49,726 nt of DNA. Origin: an uncultured Lachnospiraceae bacterium (GTDB lineage: Bacteria; Bacillota; Clostridia; Lachnospirales; Lachnospiraceae). The notes under the pieces are model-generated. The model saw only the letters and a list, made by a program, of their open reading frames with translations. It was not told where the DNA came from and did no database searches. The stretch spans positions 1 through 49,726 of the forward strand of contig CANOEC010000029.1 of the NCBI GenBank assembly GCA_947564735.1, in the 5' to 3' direction. Shown in pieces: positions 25,510 through 33,418 of the stretch (positions within the stretch are counted from its first letter, which is position 1; each line of letters begins with the position of its first letter). A program made the translations under genes and the position numbers.

Positions 25510-28038
25510 ATGATTACAGTGATAAGCAAACGAACCTTTCAGAGAAACAGAGGGCGTAATCTGGTGGCAGTACTTGCCATAGTATTGACGACGTTGATGT
25601 TTACCACGCTCTTTGTGTTAAGTGAAAGTATGAATCAGAATATGATTGAGATGACTTTCAGACAGACCGGCTATGATGCGCAGGTTTCTTTTAAGTCCAT
25701 TACCGAAGAGCAGGCGGCTAAGCTGGCGACACATCCCGATGTGGCGGAGGTGGGGAACAGTATCGTTGTCGGACTTGCGCAGGACCGTTTAGTGGCGGGA
25801 CGGCAGGTGGAAATCCGGTGGGCGGACGAAAGTTATGCCAAGCATTCCTTTGCGCTGCCGGTTACAGGAAGGATGCCGGAGACGGAGGATGAGATTGCAC
25901 TGGATACGATGGTGCTTGACAGACTTGGTATTTCGCATGAACTGGGTATGCAGGTTACGTTGCAGTGGATGGCGGACTTTCGGTCGAAGGAGATGAGGAC
26001 TTCAACCTTTACCCTCTGTGGTTTCTGGGAGGCGAACGAAAATAGTTATGCCAGCATGGCATGGGTGAGCAGGGAGTTTGCAGACAGGACGGTGGATTCC
26101 ATCGGCGGAGCGGACGTGGAGACGGGAATGGGAGCGCATATGGCGCAGGTAAGTCTCTGTCAGGACAAAGATATTGATAACAGTATGGAGCGCATTTTGT
26201 CGGATTTAGGGATGAGTGGTTTGGAGTATGGTGTGAATCTTGCATATTCTCCCGAAATGAACAGAATGGCGGCGCAGGAGAAGCTCCCGATGTATCTGGG
26301 GATGATACTTGTCTTTGCGGCGGGGTATCTGATTATTTATAATATTTTTCAGATATCCGTTACGGCGGATATACAGTTTTATGGCAGACTGAAAACGCTG
26401 GGTACAACGAAGAAACAGTTAAAAAAGCTGATTTACATGCAGGCGGGGAGATTGTGTCTTGTCGGCATTCCGATCGGTCTGGTTCTCGGTTATGTGCTGG
26501 GAGCGGTTCTGGTTCCGGTACTCATCACTTTTCAAGCGGGAAGTGTGTCCGCCAGCCCGGTTATTTTCATAGGTTCTGCCCTTTTTGCCGGATTGACCGT
26601 GTTAGTCTCGTGTATGCGTCCGGCGAGGATTGCCGGTAAGGTGTCGCCCATGGAGGCGCTGCGATATCATGAAGCATCACAAATCGGACGAAGCAGGAAG
26701 AAAAGACAGGGAAGCGCGTCACTTATGGCGCTTGCATGGTCGAATCTTGGGCGTAACAGGAAACGCACGGTTACGGTAATCTGTTCACTTACGCTGGGGC
26801 TTACGCTGATGAGCTGCTTCTATGCAAAGAATGCGTCCTTCGACATGGAAAAGTATCTTGAGGGATTGACGATAGCAGATTACCAGATTGACGAGATTAC
26901 GAGTGAAGATTATATGACGGGGTATGACCCGCAGGGAAATACTTTGGAAGGAGAATTGCTTGGACTGGTTGAGTCAATGGAGGGACTGGAGCAGGTGGGA
27001 CATCTCTACAGCCATGAGACACAGATTGCGCTTAGCGAACAGACCATAGAGAACATAGAGCAATTTTATACGGATGATATACTTGCTTCGTGGGCGTCCT
27101 ATGACCCTACAGGAGTTGAGACATTGCGCGATGCCATCGGAGAGAAGCAGGCTCGTTCCGTAGTTTACGGGATAGACGGCATTCCCTTGGATGTCTACAG
27201 CGGGGAAGCATATTGGGAGAACGGTAGTTTTGACGAAGCGCTTTTTGCAACGGGTGAATACGTGCTGGCGATTGGTCCGGGTATGGAACCCGGCATTCAA
27301 GAGCAGAATATGCCGACGGTCAGCGTTGGTGACAAGGTGGACATAGAAGGCAGGCAGTATACGGTGATGGCTGTATTGAACAATTTACAGCCGGTGACGG
27401 AAGGCGCGTATGAGGGCGGCGTGCAGAATGCGTTTTATCTGGATTTTGTTATGCCGGCGAAGACCTTCAAGGAGAATTGGGCGGATAATACACTGCGTAA
27501 GCTGTATTTCAATGTGGATGATGATGGGATTGACGAGGCGCAGAATGAACTTGATGATTATTTCAGGCATACTGGTTTGACTCTACCGGTCACTTCCAGA
27601 AAGTCTATGGCGGCGCAGTATGACAAGGAGACCCGTTCCGCCGCTGTAATGGGCAATGCAGTCAGCATAGTGATTGCGCTGGTAGGTGTACTTAACTTTG
27701 TCAATTCCATGGTTACGGCAATCGTTTCGCGCCAAAAGGAATTTGCCATGATACAGAGTGTGGGGATGACAAAAACACAGTTATGTAAACTTCTTGTCTA
27801 TGAGGGACTGGATTACGCTGGATTGACTCTAATAGTCACATATGCTTTCAGCGCAGTGGCGGTGGGCGTGGGTGTTCGTGCGATGGTTGAGGGAGGGTAT
27901 ACGACATTTCACTTTACGTTATTACCCCTCCTGTTGTGTACGCCGTTGCTGCTTGCGTTTGCCGTCGTGATTCCCTATCTGTGTTTTAAGAATCTGGAGA
28001 AGGACAGTCTGGTAGAGCGGCTGCGCACAACGGGCTGA
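25510..28038 (+). CDS. FtsX-family ABC transporter permease
   Basis: This 842-aa permease has the same plan as the one at 22113: a first span (about 17-40), an outer domain of about 210 residues, three spans (about 258-400), a span near 425-445, a second outer domain (about 445-700), and three final spans. The segment QKEFAMIQSVGMTKTQLCKLL is the FtsX coupling helix. Short motifs such as VTGRMPETEDEIALD in the first outer domain recur in the paralogue (SGRMPEADDEIAMD), supporting duplication. GGGAGGGGAGA precedes the ATG. It most likely exports, or protects against, membrane-active peptides. Confidence 0.9.
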   Translation: MITVISKRTFQRNRGRNLVAVLAIVLTTLMFTTLFVLSESMNQNMIEMTFRQTGYDAQVSFKSITEEQAAKLATHPDVAEVGNSIVVGLAQDRLVAGRQVEIRWADESYAKHSFALPVTGRMPETEDEIALDTMVLDRLGISHELGMQVTLQWMADFRSKEMRTSTFTLCGFWEANENSYASMAWVSREFADRTVDSIGGADVETGMGAHMAQVSLCQDKDIDNSMERILSDLGMSGLEYGVNLAYSPEMNRMAAQEKLPMYLGMILVFAAGYLIIYNIFQISVTADIQFYGRLKTLGTTKKQLKKLIYMQAGRLCLVGIPIGLVLGYVLGAVLVPVLITFQAGSVSASPVIFIGSALFAGLTVLVSCMRPARIAGKVSPMEALRYHEASQIGRSRKKRQGSASLMALAWSNLGRNRKRTVTVICSLTLGLTLMSCFYAKNASFDMEKYLEGLTIADYQIDEITSEDYMTGYDPQGNTLEGELLGLVESMEGLEQVGHLYSHETQIALSEQTIENIEQFYTDDILASWASYDPTGVETLRDAIGEKQARSVVYGIDGIPLDVYSGEAYWENGSFDEALFATGEYVLAIGPGMEPGIQEQNMPTVSVGDKVDIEGRQYTVMAVLNNLQPVTEGAYEGGVQNAFYLDFVMPAKTFKENWADNTLRKLYFNVDDDGIDEAQNELDDYFRHTGLTLPVTSRKSMAAQYDKETRSAAVMGNAVSIVIALVGVLNFVNSMVTAIVSRQKEFAMIQSVGMTKTQLCKLLVYEGLDYAGLTLIVTYAFSAVAVGVGVRAMVEGGYTTFHFTLLPLLLCTPLLLAFAVVIPYLCFKNLEKDSLVERLRTTG

Positions 28039-28096
28039 TGTAGAAGCAGCAGAGGATATCGGGCGGCGGATACCGGAAAAAGGCTTTTAATTGTCA

Positions 28097-28125
28097 TTGT
28101 AATCTCTTACGCCGGCGGCTATAAT
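28097..28125 (+). promoter_or_regulatory. Promoter of the psiE-like gene
   Basis: TTGTAA (28097-28102) and a consensus TATAAT (28120-28125) are separated by 17 bases, about 40 bases before the start codon. The psiE-like gene therefore has its own promoter. Confidence 0.6.
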
Positions 28126-28165
28126 AAAAATAAATGCCAAATAACGGATGGTGAGAGGGGTATCT

Positions 28166-28636
28166 ATGGAAAAATTCAAGAACAGGTTTAAGAAAGATAT
28201 ACATCGGCTTTGCGAGACATTGGAAATGGCGGTCGCGCTGATTGTACTGATTGGGATTATATTAACGATTTTCAGTCTGCTCAGCGATTTTGAAATTTTC
28301 CGTTCCATGCTGCAGGATACGACGCAGTTTAAGCCTTTTCTGGAAGATATCTTCGTGATTGTTATCGGCATTGAGTTCCTGCAGATGCTCAGCAAGCCTA
28401 ATTCGGATAATGTCATGGAAGTGCTGATTTTCTTGGTTGCGCGCCATATGATCATCGGTGATACGTCGCCCTTTGAAGATTTCGTATCGGTCATCAGTAT
28501 CGGGCTATTGTGCGTGGTGCGCAGATTTTTACATATTGCCAAAGAGAAGGAGCGGGATCGCGAGAAGGAAAAAGAATGTGAGAAAGAGCGGGAGGCTGAC
28601 GGGCGGATCAGCCAGAGCAGTCAGCCTCCCGTTTAG
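28166..28636 (+). CDS. PsiE-like membrane protein
   Basis: This 156-aa protein has about four hydrophobic spans followed by a highly charged Lys/Glu/Arg tail (about 125-145). The segment IGIEFLQMLSKPNSDNVMEVLIFLVARHMIIG is characteristic of the phosphate-starvation-inducible E (PsiE) family, and the later VRRFL matches the family's RKYL. The molecular function of PsiE is not established. The ATG at 28166 follows GAGAGGGG; an in-frame ATG at 28148 overlaps that site. No Pho regulon genes are nearby, so a phosphate link is only by family name. Confidence 0.78.
   Translation: MEKFKNRFKKDIHRLCETLEMAVALIVLIGIILTIFSLLSDFEIFRSMLQDTTQFKPFLEDIFVIVIGIEFLQMLSKPNSDNVMEVLIFLVARHMIIGDTSPFEDFVSVISIGLLCVVRRFLHIAKEKERDREKEKECEKEREADGRISQSSQPPV
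28589..28631. terminator. Strong inverted repeat at the psiE/lipoprotein junction
   Basis: CGGGAGGCTGAC (28589-28600) pairs with GTCAGCCTCCCG (28620-28631), a perfect 12-bp stem with a 19-base loop, followed by TTTAG. It lies in the last codons of the psiE-like gene, just ahead of the convergent lipoprotein gene, and probably ends both transcripts. Confidence 0.6.
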
Positions 28637-28645
28637 TGTAACCGA

Positions 28646-29233
28646 TTATTGATAACTGCATCCGTCAAGAAATGTGGTGAGCATCTGGTATAAATCTTCC
28701 GCATACTGTTCCCGGCATGTCAGTTCCGCACATACCGCCAGATTATCATGGACGCCGAAAGCTGATACGCCCTGTGCGTAGGGGCTTTCGGTGTTTTTGA
28801 ATTGATAGGAAATCACCGTGTATGTCTGTCCGTTGCACGTCACTTCCTGTTCATCAGTTATCTCATAGTTTTTCTGCCCGGCAGTCAGCCAGCCGTTCAT
28901 ATTTTCCAAAGCGCTTTCTGCGTTTTGGTATTCTCCAAGGAGCAGATATAACTGCGCGTCAAACAAATCGACCGTATCGCCGTCGGTATTTTCATATGGC
29001 TCCGATTCACCTGCTGTCCATGAGGCGTAATAGAGCCCGTCCGAGGAGAGGGTGTCCATATTACTGAACAGTGTCAGACGTTCGTCCGTGTTATGTACGT
29101 TCAGGTGGCTTCCGACAGATATGTCAGCTGAATTGACAGCGGCGTCTGCTTTATTGACTGCATTGGTCGAACTCGTACAGCCTGTCAGTGCCAATGTTAT
29201 GCCCAAGGCACAGATACAAATTGCTTTTTTCAT
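28646..29233 (-). CDS. Small secreted lipoprotein of unknown function
   Basis: The 195-aa protein has a lipoprotein signal peptide with lipobox LTGC, the lipid-anchored Cys being residue 19. The mature part is acidic and contains two segments with repeated Tyr/Asn. I do not recognise a family. It sits 25 bases downstream of the membrane protein gene at 29259, which overlaps the LacI gene, so all three are probably one transcript. A ribosome site AGGAAG is present. An envelope role is all that can be said. Confidence 0.7.
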   Translation of the reverse strand: MKKAICICALGITLALTGCTSSTNAVNKADAAVNSADISVGSHLNVHNTDERLTLFSNMDTLSSDGLYYASWTAGESEPYENTDGDTVDLFDAQLYLLLGEYQNAESALENMNGWLTAGQKNYEITDEQEVTCNGQTYTVISYQFKNTESPYAQGVSAFGVHDNLAVCAELTCREQYAEDLYQMLTTFLDGCSYQ

Positions 29234-29258
29234 AAGAACTTCCTTTCTGTTATCCTAT

Positions 29259-30035
29259 CTATTCGCATTGTTGCGCGGCGGTCCGGCTGTCATACAGTAA
29301 CTCCCACAGTCTGCCGCATTCCTCCGTATTTTCACACATCTTTTCGCCGTAGAAGCAGCGTCTTGCGAGAAAAAGACCGGAGAGAATATCCTGATTGCTT
29401 CCGGAGAAGTTCTGTCCGGCGATATTTTCTGTAAAGGTTCCAAGTTCCGCCCCGGCTAACGGGGGACATTCCGCCCAGAGGATAATTTTGTCTTCCACGG
29501 AATAGTCAGCCTCATCTGGACAGGTTCCGTCAGGCATCGCAAGTACTTGATACTCCTGCTGGAATTCCTGAGGATGATCCAATAGGAAAAGATAACTTTC
29601 ACATTCTGAAATATCTGCTATCAAAGTGACTTCGGAAGCGTACTGGGAGTAGGCGTTCTCAGCATTTACGGTCTGACCGTCAAGGACATATTGGTTGACT
29701 TGAACGATAATTTCACCGTCCCCATTATAATCGTCAGCAAGGGCAGTGAAAGCATCCTGTATGGCAGTGATTGTGTCCTGCGGAAGGGCGGCTGTTCCCA
29801 CATAGGCAATCTGTAAATCACTTGATTTTGTAAAAAGACCCAGCATACTTCCGACGATACTGATAAGAGCGGCGAAGAGAAACGCGCCGATAATCACATA
29901 CCATTTGCGGTAATGCCACCAGTTCTTTAATTTCTCGGTTTTTGTAAGATTTTCCCGATAATCGGATTGTAACAGCTCGATCAGGTTATCGCTCTGGTTG
30001 GATTGGTTCATGTCGTCAAGATTGCCGATGCGCAT
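29259..30035 (-). CDS. Single-span membrane protein of unknown function
   Basis: The 258-aa protein has a charged cytoplasmic N-terminus (1-44), one span (about 47-70) and an outer domain of about 185 residues rich in Asp, Glu and Gln. The KTEKLKNWWHYRKWYVI junction before the span is common in clostridial membrane proteins of unknown role. The ATG at 30035 has GGAGG 6 bases upstream and overlaps the LacI gene by 20 bases; the Met at 30011 lacks a site. It is therefore coupled to the LacI regulator and may be a regulated envelope component, but no function is known. Confidence 0.7.
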   Translation of the reverse strand: MRIGNLDDMNQSNQSDNLIELLQSDYRENLTKTEKLKNWWHYRKWYVIIGAFLFAALISIVGSMLGLFTKSSDLQIAYVGTAALPQDTITAIQDAFTALADDYNGDGEIIVQVNQYVLDGQTVNAENAYSQYASEVTLIADISECESYLFLLDHPQEFQQEYQVLAMPDGTCPDEADYSVEDKIILWAECPPLAGAELGTFTENIAGQNFSGSNQDILSGLFLARRCFYGEKMCENTEECGRLWELLYDSRTAAQQCE

Positions 30036-31047
30036 GGGATTCCTCCGTTCTATAGGTTGCTTCTAAAGTAGTGCCGCCGTATGCATAAGTGACGGGAAGA
30101 CAGACAAGAGGCGGCTTCATCATCATATTTTCCCGCAGGAGCAGGTCAACGCACATTTCAGCCATCTCGGGAACGGGCTGCACGATGGTGGAGCAGCGGT
30201 AGTCTAGGCTGCCGAATGCGCGTATGCCGTCAAAACCGATGAGCTGTACATCCTCCGGAACGCGCTGATGCAGTTTGTGAAGCGTGTTCAGTACCTGATA
30301 GGCGAGGCGGTCAGTCACACAGAAGATGCCGTCAAAAGATATTTTGCCGTTATGGATATGTTCCGACAAAAATCGCTCAAATTCTTCATAGGGATCGTCG
30401 TCGCTTAAGATTTTGCATTCATAGGACAGTCCGAGAGACAGACAGCCGTTCTCAAAGCCGGCTTTTCTCTTGTTTGGTTCGTTGACAAGAGCAGAACCGA
30501 TGCGAAGAAAGGCGACGTTCTTACAACCAAGCGCAGCCAGTTTTTCAGCGGCGAGCTGACCGCCGGCAAAATTGTCACAGGCAACACATGGAATCTTAGG
30601 CCCCATGGAGCGGTCGATGGCTACAAAGGGGGTGTTTTCTTCCACAGTCAGGTCGGGGTTGTAAGTCAGACCGATAATTCCGTCTACCTTATTGTTCTGC
30701 GCCATCATGATATATTCCTGTTCCAGCTGCGGGTTATAGTCGGTGGTGCACAACAGCATTCGATACCGTCTTTTTAACAGCTCGATATTAATATAGTAGA
30801 CCAAGGATGAATAAAAGGGGTCGATTGTGTTAGGGACTAAAAGAGCGATGGTATAGGTTTTATTCGCCTTGAGCCCCTGTGCATAACTGTTGACCTGATA
30901 GTTTAGTTTTCTGATGGCGTCCTCCACACGGACCTTGTATGAATCGCCAACGGGCAGTCCGTTGACGACTTTGGATACTGTACCAAGGGCTACGCCGGCT
31001 TCTCTCGCCACATCTTTCATGGTAGGAGCGGAAGTTTCTTTTTTCAT
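30016..31047 (-). CDS. LacI family transcriptional regulator
   Basis: This 343-aa repressor has an N-terminal helix-turn-helix at residues 9-30 (TMKDVAREAGVALGTVSKVVNG), the hinge helix region near 45-58 and a periplasmic-binding-protein-like effector core (about 65-335). GTVSKVVNG and the YxxNxxAQGL-type hinge are standard for the family. It is divergent from the sugar transporter-GH32-kinase operon starting at 31533. A role as fructan/sucrose-responsive repressor of that operon is strongly suggested. Two candidate operators lie in the shared 485-base upstream region. GGAGG precedes the start. Confidence 0.93.
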   Translation of the reverse strand: MKKETSAPTMKDVAREAGVALGTVSKVVNGLPVGDSYKVRVEDAIRKLNYQVNSYAQGLKANKTYTIALLVPNTIDPFYSSLVYYINIELLKRRYRMLLCTTDYNPQLEQEYIMMAQNNKVDGIIGLTYNPDLTVEENTPFVAIDRSMGPKIPCVACDNFAGGQLAAEKLAALGCKNVAFLRIGSALVNEPNKRKAGFENGCLSLGLSYECKILSDDDPYEEFERFLSEHIHNGKISFDGIFCVTDRLAYQVLNTLHKLHQRVPEDVQLIGFDGIRAFGSLDYRCSTIVQPVPEMAEMCVDLLLRENMMMKPPLVCLPVTYAYGGTTLEATYRTEESHAHRQS

Positions 31048-31311
31048 AGGAAATCTCCTCCTGTTTCTTTTGGATATCGTATTGAATCATGAAAATCACA
31101 TGAAACAGATGGTGAAAATAAATTAAATATCATGAAATGAAATCAAAAACGGTATTCGCAGAGTATGCGTTCTGTGGCAGTATAACGAAATTTGTTTTGA
31201 ATCATTTACATTTTTATAATGCTTCAATAAAAGAAAATAATAATTTTCCATCTATCATAAACTATTATAAGATGAAAAAGGAGTCTTGTAAAGCATAAAA
31301 AGACAATATTA

Positions 31312-31321
31312 TGAAACGTTA
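31312..31321. promoter_or_regulatory. LacI-type operator candidate 1
   Basis: TGAAACGTTA, with the central CG pair and near-palindromic arms usual for LacI family sites. It overlaps the -35 region that would serve TATAAT at 31339-31344, so a bound repressor would block the promoter. The same 10 bases recur in inverted orientation at 31465. Confidence 0.5.
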
Positions 31322-31464
31322 CATGAAACTAATGTGTGTATAATAAACAAAATTGCACAAGCAAATTCGTATAAAATGACAAAAAATATAAAATATAACA
31401 ATAAAATCAGCGAACCATATTGACTGGAAGAAAAAAGCAATGTTAAACTGTAGCTATCTCAAAA

Positions 31465-31474
31465 TAACGTTTCA
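31465..31474. promoter_or_regulatory. LacI-type operator candidate 2
   Basis: TAACGTTTCA is the exact reverse complement of candidate 1. It lies 153 bases downstream of it, shortly after the TTGACT/TTAAAC promoter pair. Two matching sites at this distance could be bridged by one tetrameric repressor. Confidence 0.5.
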
Positions 31475-31532
31475 CAGAAACGAGGCATCCGCATTGGGAT
31501 GCAAAGGAGAATGAAAGGAGACAGGATAGAAA

Positions 31533-32477
31533 ATGAGCGCAAGTAAAACAGCAAGTGTCCTTCCGCTGCCACGGTCGGGAGGCAAATCGCTAAAGAAACG
31601 AATACTGGACAACTGGCAGTTATATCTGATGCTTTTAGTCCCCGTGGTGTTGACAATTATTTATAAGTACATACCAATGTACGGCATACAGATTGCATTC
31701 AGGGATTATAAAGCCAGCAAAGGGTTTATGGGAAGCGAATGGATTGGGCTCGAATGGTTTACGAGATTTTTCAGTGCACCGACCTTTGGGCGAATGATTA
31801 AGAATACGATTCTGTTAAGCTTCTACAGTCTTTTATGGAGTTTTCCGATTCCGATTATCCTCGCTTTGATGATGAATCAGATGAGGTTTCAGCGCTTTAA
31901 GCGGGTGACGCAGACAGTACTCTATGCGCCGCATTTTATCTCTACCATGGTTATCTGCGGTATGATTCGTATTTTCTTAAGTCCCTCCGGCGGTCTGATC
32001 AACCTGATTGCAGGAACGTCCATAGATTTTTTGACAGAGTCTTCTGCATTCCGTACCATCTACATTGCTTCGGGAATCTGGCAGGATGCAGGCTGGGGCA
32101 TTATCGTTTATATGGCGACGCTTTCCAACATAGATACTTCCCTGTATGAGGCGGCGAAAGTGGACGGTGCATCTTTGTTCCAGAGAATCATACACATTGA
32201 TATACCGGAGCTAAGGTCTATCATGGTTTTAAATCTGATTATGAGCGCCGGCGGTCTTATGAATGTGGGATTTGAGAAAGTATGGCTGCTGCAGACAGAT
32301 TTGAATAAAGCAACGAGCGATGTGATTGCGGTCTATGTTTACCAGCAAGGTATTGAACATGCCAAGTACAGTTATTCTACGGCGGTCGGGCTGTTTAATA
32401 CGGTCATCAATATTATTCTGTTAATCGTGGTGAACAAGATAGCAAGTAAGATATCCGAAGACACGAGCTTTATATAG
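31533..32477 (+). CDS. Sugar ABC transporter permease (LplB type)
   Basis: The 314-aa permease has six spans and belongs to the type I (CUT1) sugar importer family closest to LplB/YteP. YEAAKVDGASLFQRIIHIDIPEL is the EAA motif that docks the ATPase. NWQLYLMLLVPVVLTIIYKYIPMYGIQIAFRDY at the N-terminus is typical of this subfamily. It is the first gene of a five-gene operon (permease, permease, binding protein, GH32, fructokinase). No ATPase is encoded here, so a shared MsmK-like ATPase elsewhere is needed. A GAAAGGAGA site precedes the ATG. Confidence 0.92.
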   Translation: MSASKTASVLPLPRSGGKSLKKRILDNWQLYLMLLVPVVLTIIYKYIPMYGIQIAFRDYKASKGFMGSEWIGLEWFTRFFSAPTFGRMIKNTILLSFYSLLWSFPIPIILALMMNQMRFQRFKRVTQTVLYAPHFISTMVICGMIRIFLSPSGGLINLIAGTSIDFLTESSAFRTIYIASGIWQDAGWGIIVYMATLSNIDTSLYEAAKVDGASLFQRIIHIDIPELRSIMVLNLIMSAGGLMNVGFEKVWLLQTDLNKATSDVIAVYVYQQGIEHAKYSYSTAVGLFNTVINIILLIVVNKIASKISEDTSFI

Positions 32478-32487
32478 GAGGTGTGGT

Positions 32488-33396
32488 ATGAAAGAAAATA
32501 ACAAATCAGGAAAGCTGACCGGATTTTCCGAAAAGACCAGCGACATTGTTCTGGTGATCATTTGCACGGTCATTCTGTTTATTGTAGCTTATCCGTTATA
32601 CTATGTACTGGTTGCCTCCGTGTCAAACCCGTATGATGTATATGCAGGAAAAACGTTCTTGCTGCCCAGCCAGTTTACGCTGGATGGATATAAATCGGTA
32701 TTTGCAGACCCGAATATTTTAGTGGGACTGATTAACAGTTTCAAGTATACGATTATCGGTACCGTCTTCTCGGTGGTAGTGCTGTATCTGGCGGCGTATC
32801 CGCTGAGTGTGAAAGATTTGCCGGGAAGAAAGTTCTTAAGTATTTTCTTCATTATTACAATGTACTTCGGCGGCGGTCTGGTTCCCACTTATCTGGTTGT
32901 AAAGCAGACCGGACTGATTAACAGTATGTGGGCGCTGTTTTTGCCGGGCGGCGTGGCAGTAGGAAATATGATTATCGTAAGGAACTTCTTCGAGAACAGT
33001 ATTCCGAAGGAGATGATTGAGGCGGCGGATATAGACGGCGCCTCCAAGTGGACTACCTTTATCAGAATCGTGGTGCCCTTAAGCCGTTCCATCATGGCGG
33101 TTATGGTCGTATTCAGCATGGTTGCCTATTGGAACGACTGGTTTACGGCAATGATTTATATGCCTTCGCCAAACCGTGCGCCTCTGCCGCTTGTACTTAG
33201 AAACATATTGATTAAGAGCTCCGCCAGCGCGAGTCAGGCAAGCACCATATCCGGTGGTTTTGCAGAATTGAATAAAATGACGGAGATGATTAAATTCTCC
33301 TCCATTATCATTGCGGCGCTGCCAATGTTGATTATTTACCCGTTTGTACAGAAATATTTTGAAAAAGGATTTATGGCAGGCGCGGTAAAAGGCTGA
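32488..33396 (+). CDS. Sugar ABC transporter permease (LplC/YtcP type)
   Basis: The 302-aa second permease has six spans. The EAA motif is EMIEAADIDGASKWTTFIRIVVPL, and the GLVPTYLVVKQTGLINSMWALFLPGG segment is typical of the LplC/YtcP group. It starts 10 bases after the first permease with AGGAGG as ribosome site, so the two are co-translated and form a heterodimeric channel. The ending FEKGFMAGAVKG is the standard family C-terminus. Confidence 0.93.
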   Translation: MKENNKSGKLTGFSEKTSDIVLVIICTVILFIVAYPLYYVLVASVSNPYDVYAGKTFLLPSQFTLDGYKSVFADPNILVGLINSFKYTIIGTVFSVVVLYLAAYPLSVKDLPGRKFLSIFFIITMYFGGGLVPTYLVVKQTGLINSMWALFLPGGVAVGNMIIVRNFFENSIPKEMIEAADIDGASKWTTFIRIVVPLSRSIMAVMVVFSMVAYWNDWFTAMIYMPSPNRAPLPLVLRNILIKSSASASQASTISGGFAELNKMTEMIKFSSIIIAALPMLIIYPFVQKYFEKGFMAGAVKG

Positions 33397-33418
33397 TTGC
33401 AGAAAGGAAAATCATATT

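Larger units (their letters stand above)
31048..31532. promoter_or_regulatory. AT-rich divergent regulatory region of the fructan locus
   Basis: This 485-base gap holds the promoters of lacI and of the sugar operon and is very AT-rich. It includes the two operator candidates (31312 and 31465), an extended -10 TATAAT (31339-31344), a TTGACT/TTAAAC pair (31420-31448, 17-base spacer) and a hairpin GCATCC/GGATGC (31485-31502). I see no riboswitch. Confidence 0.6.
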
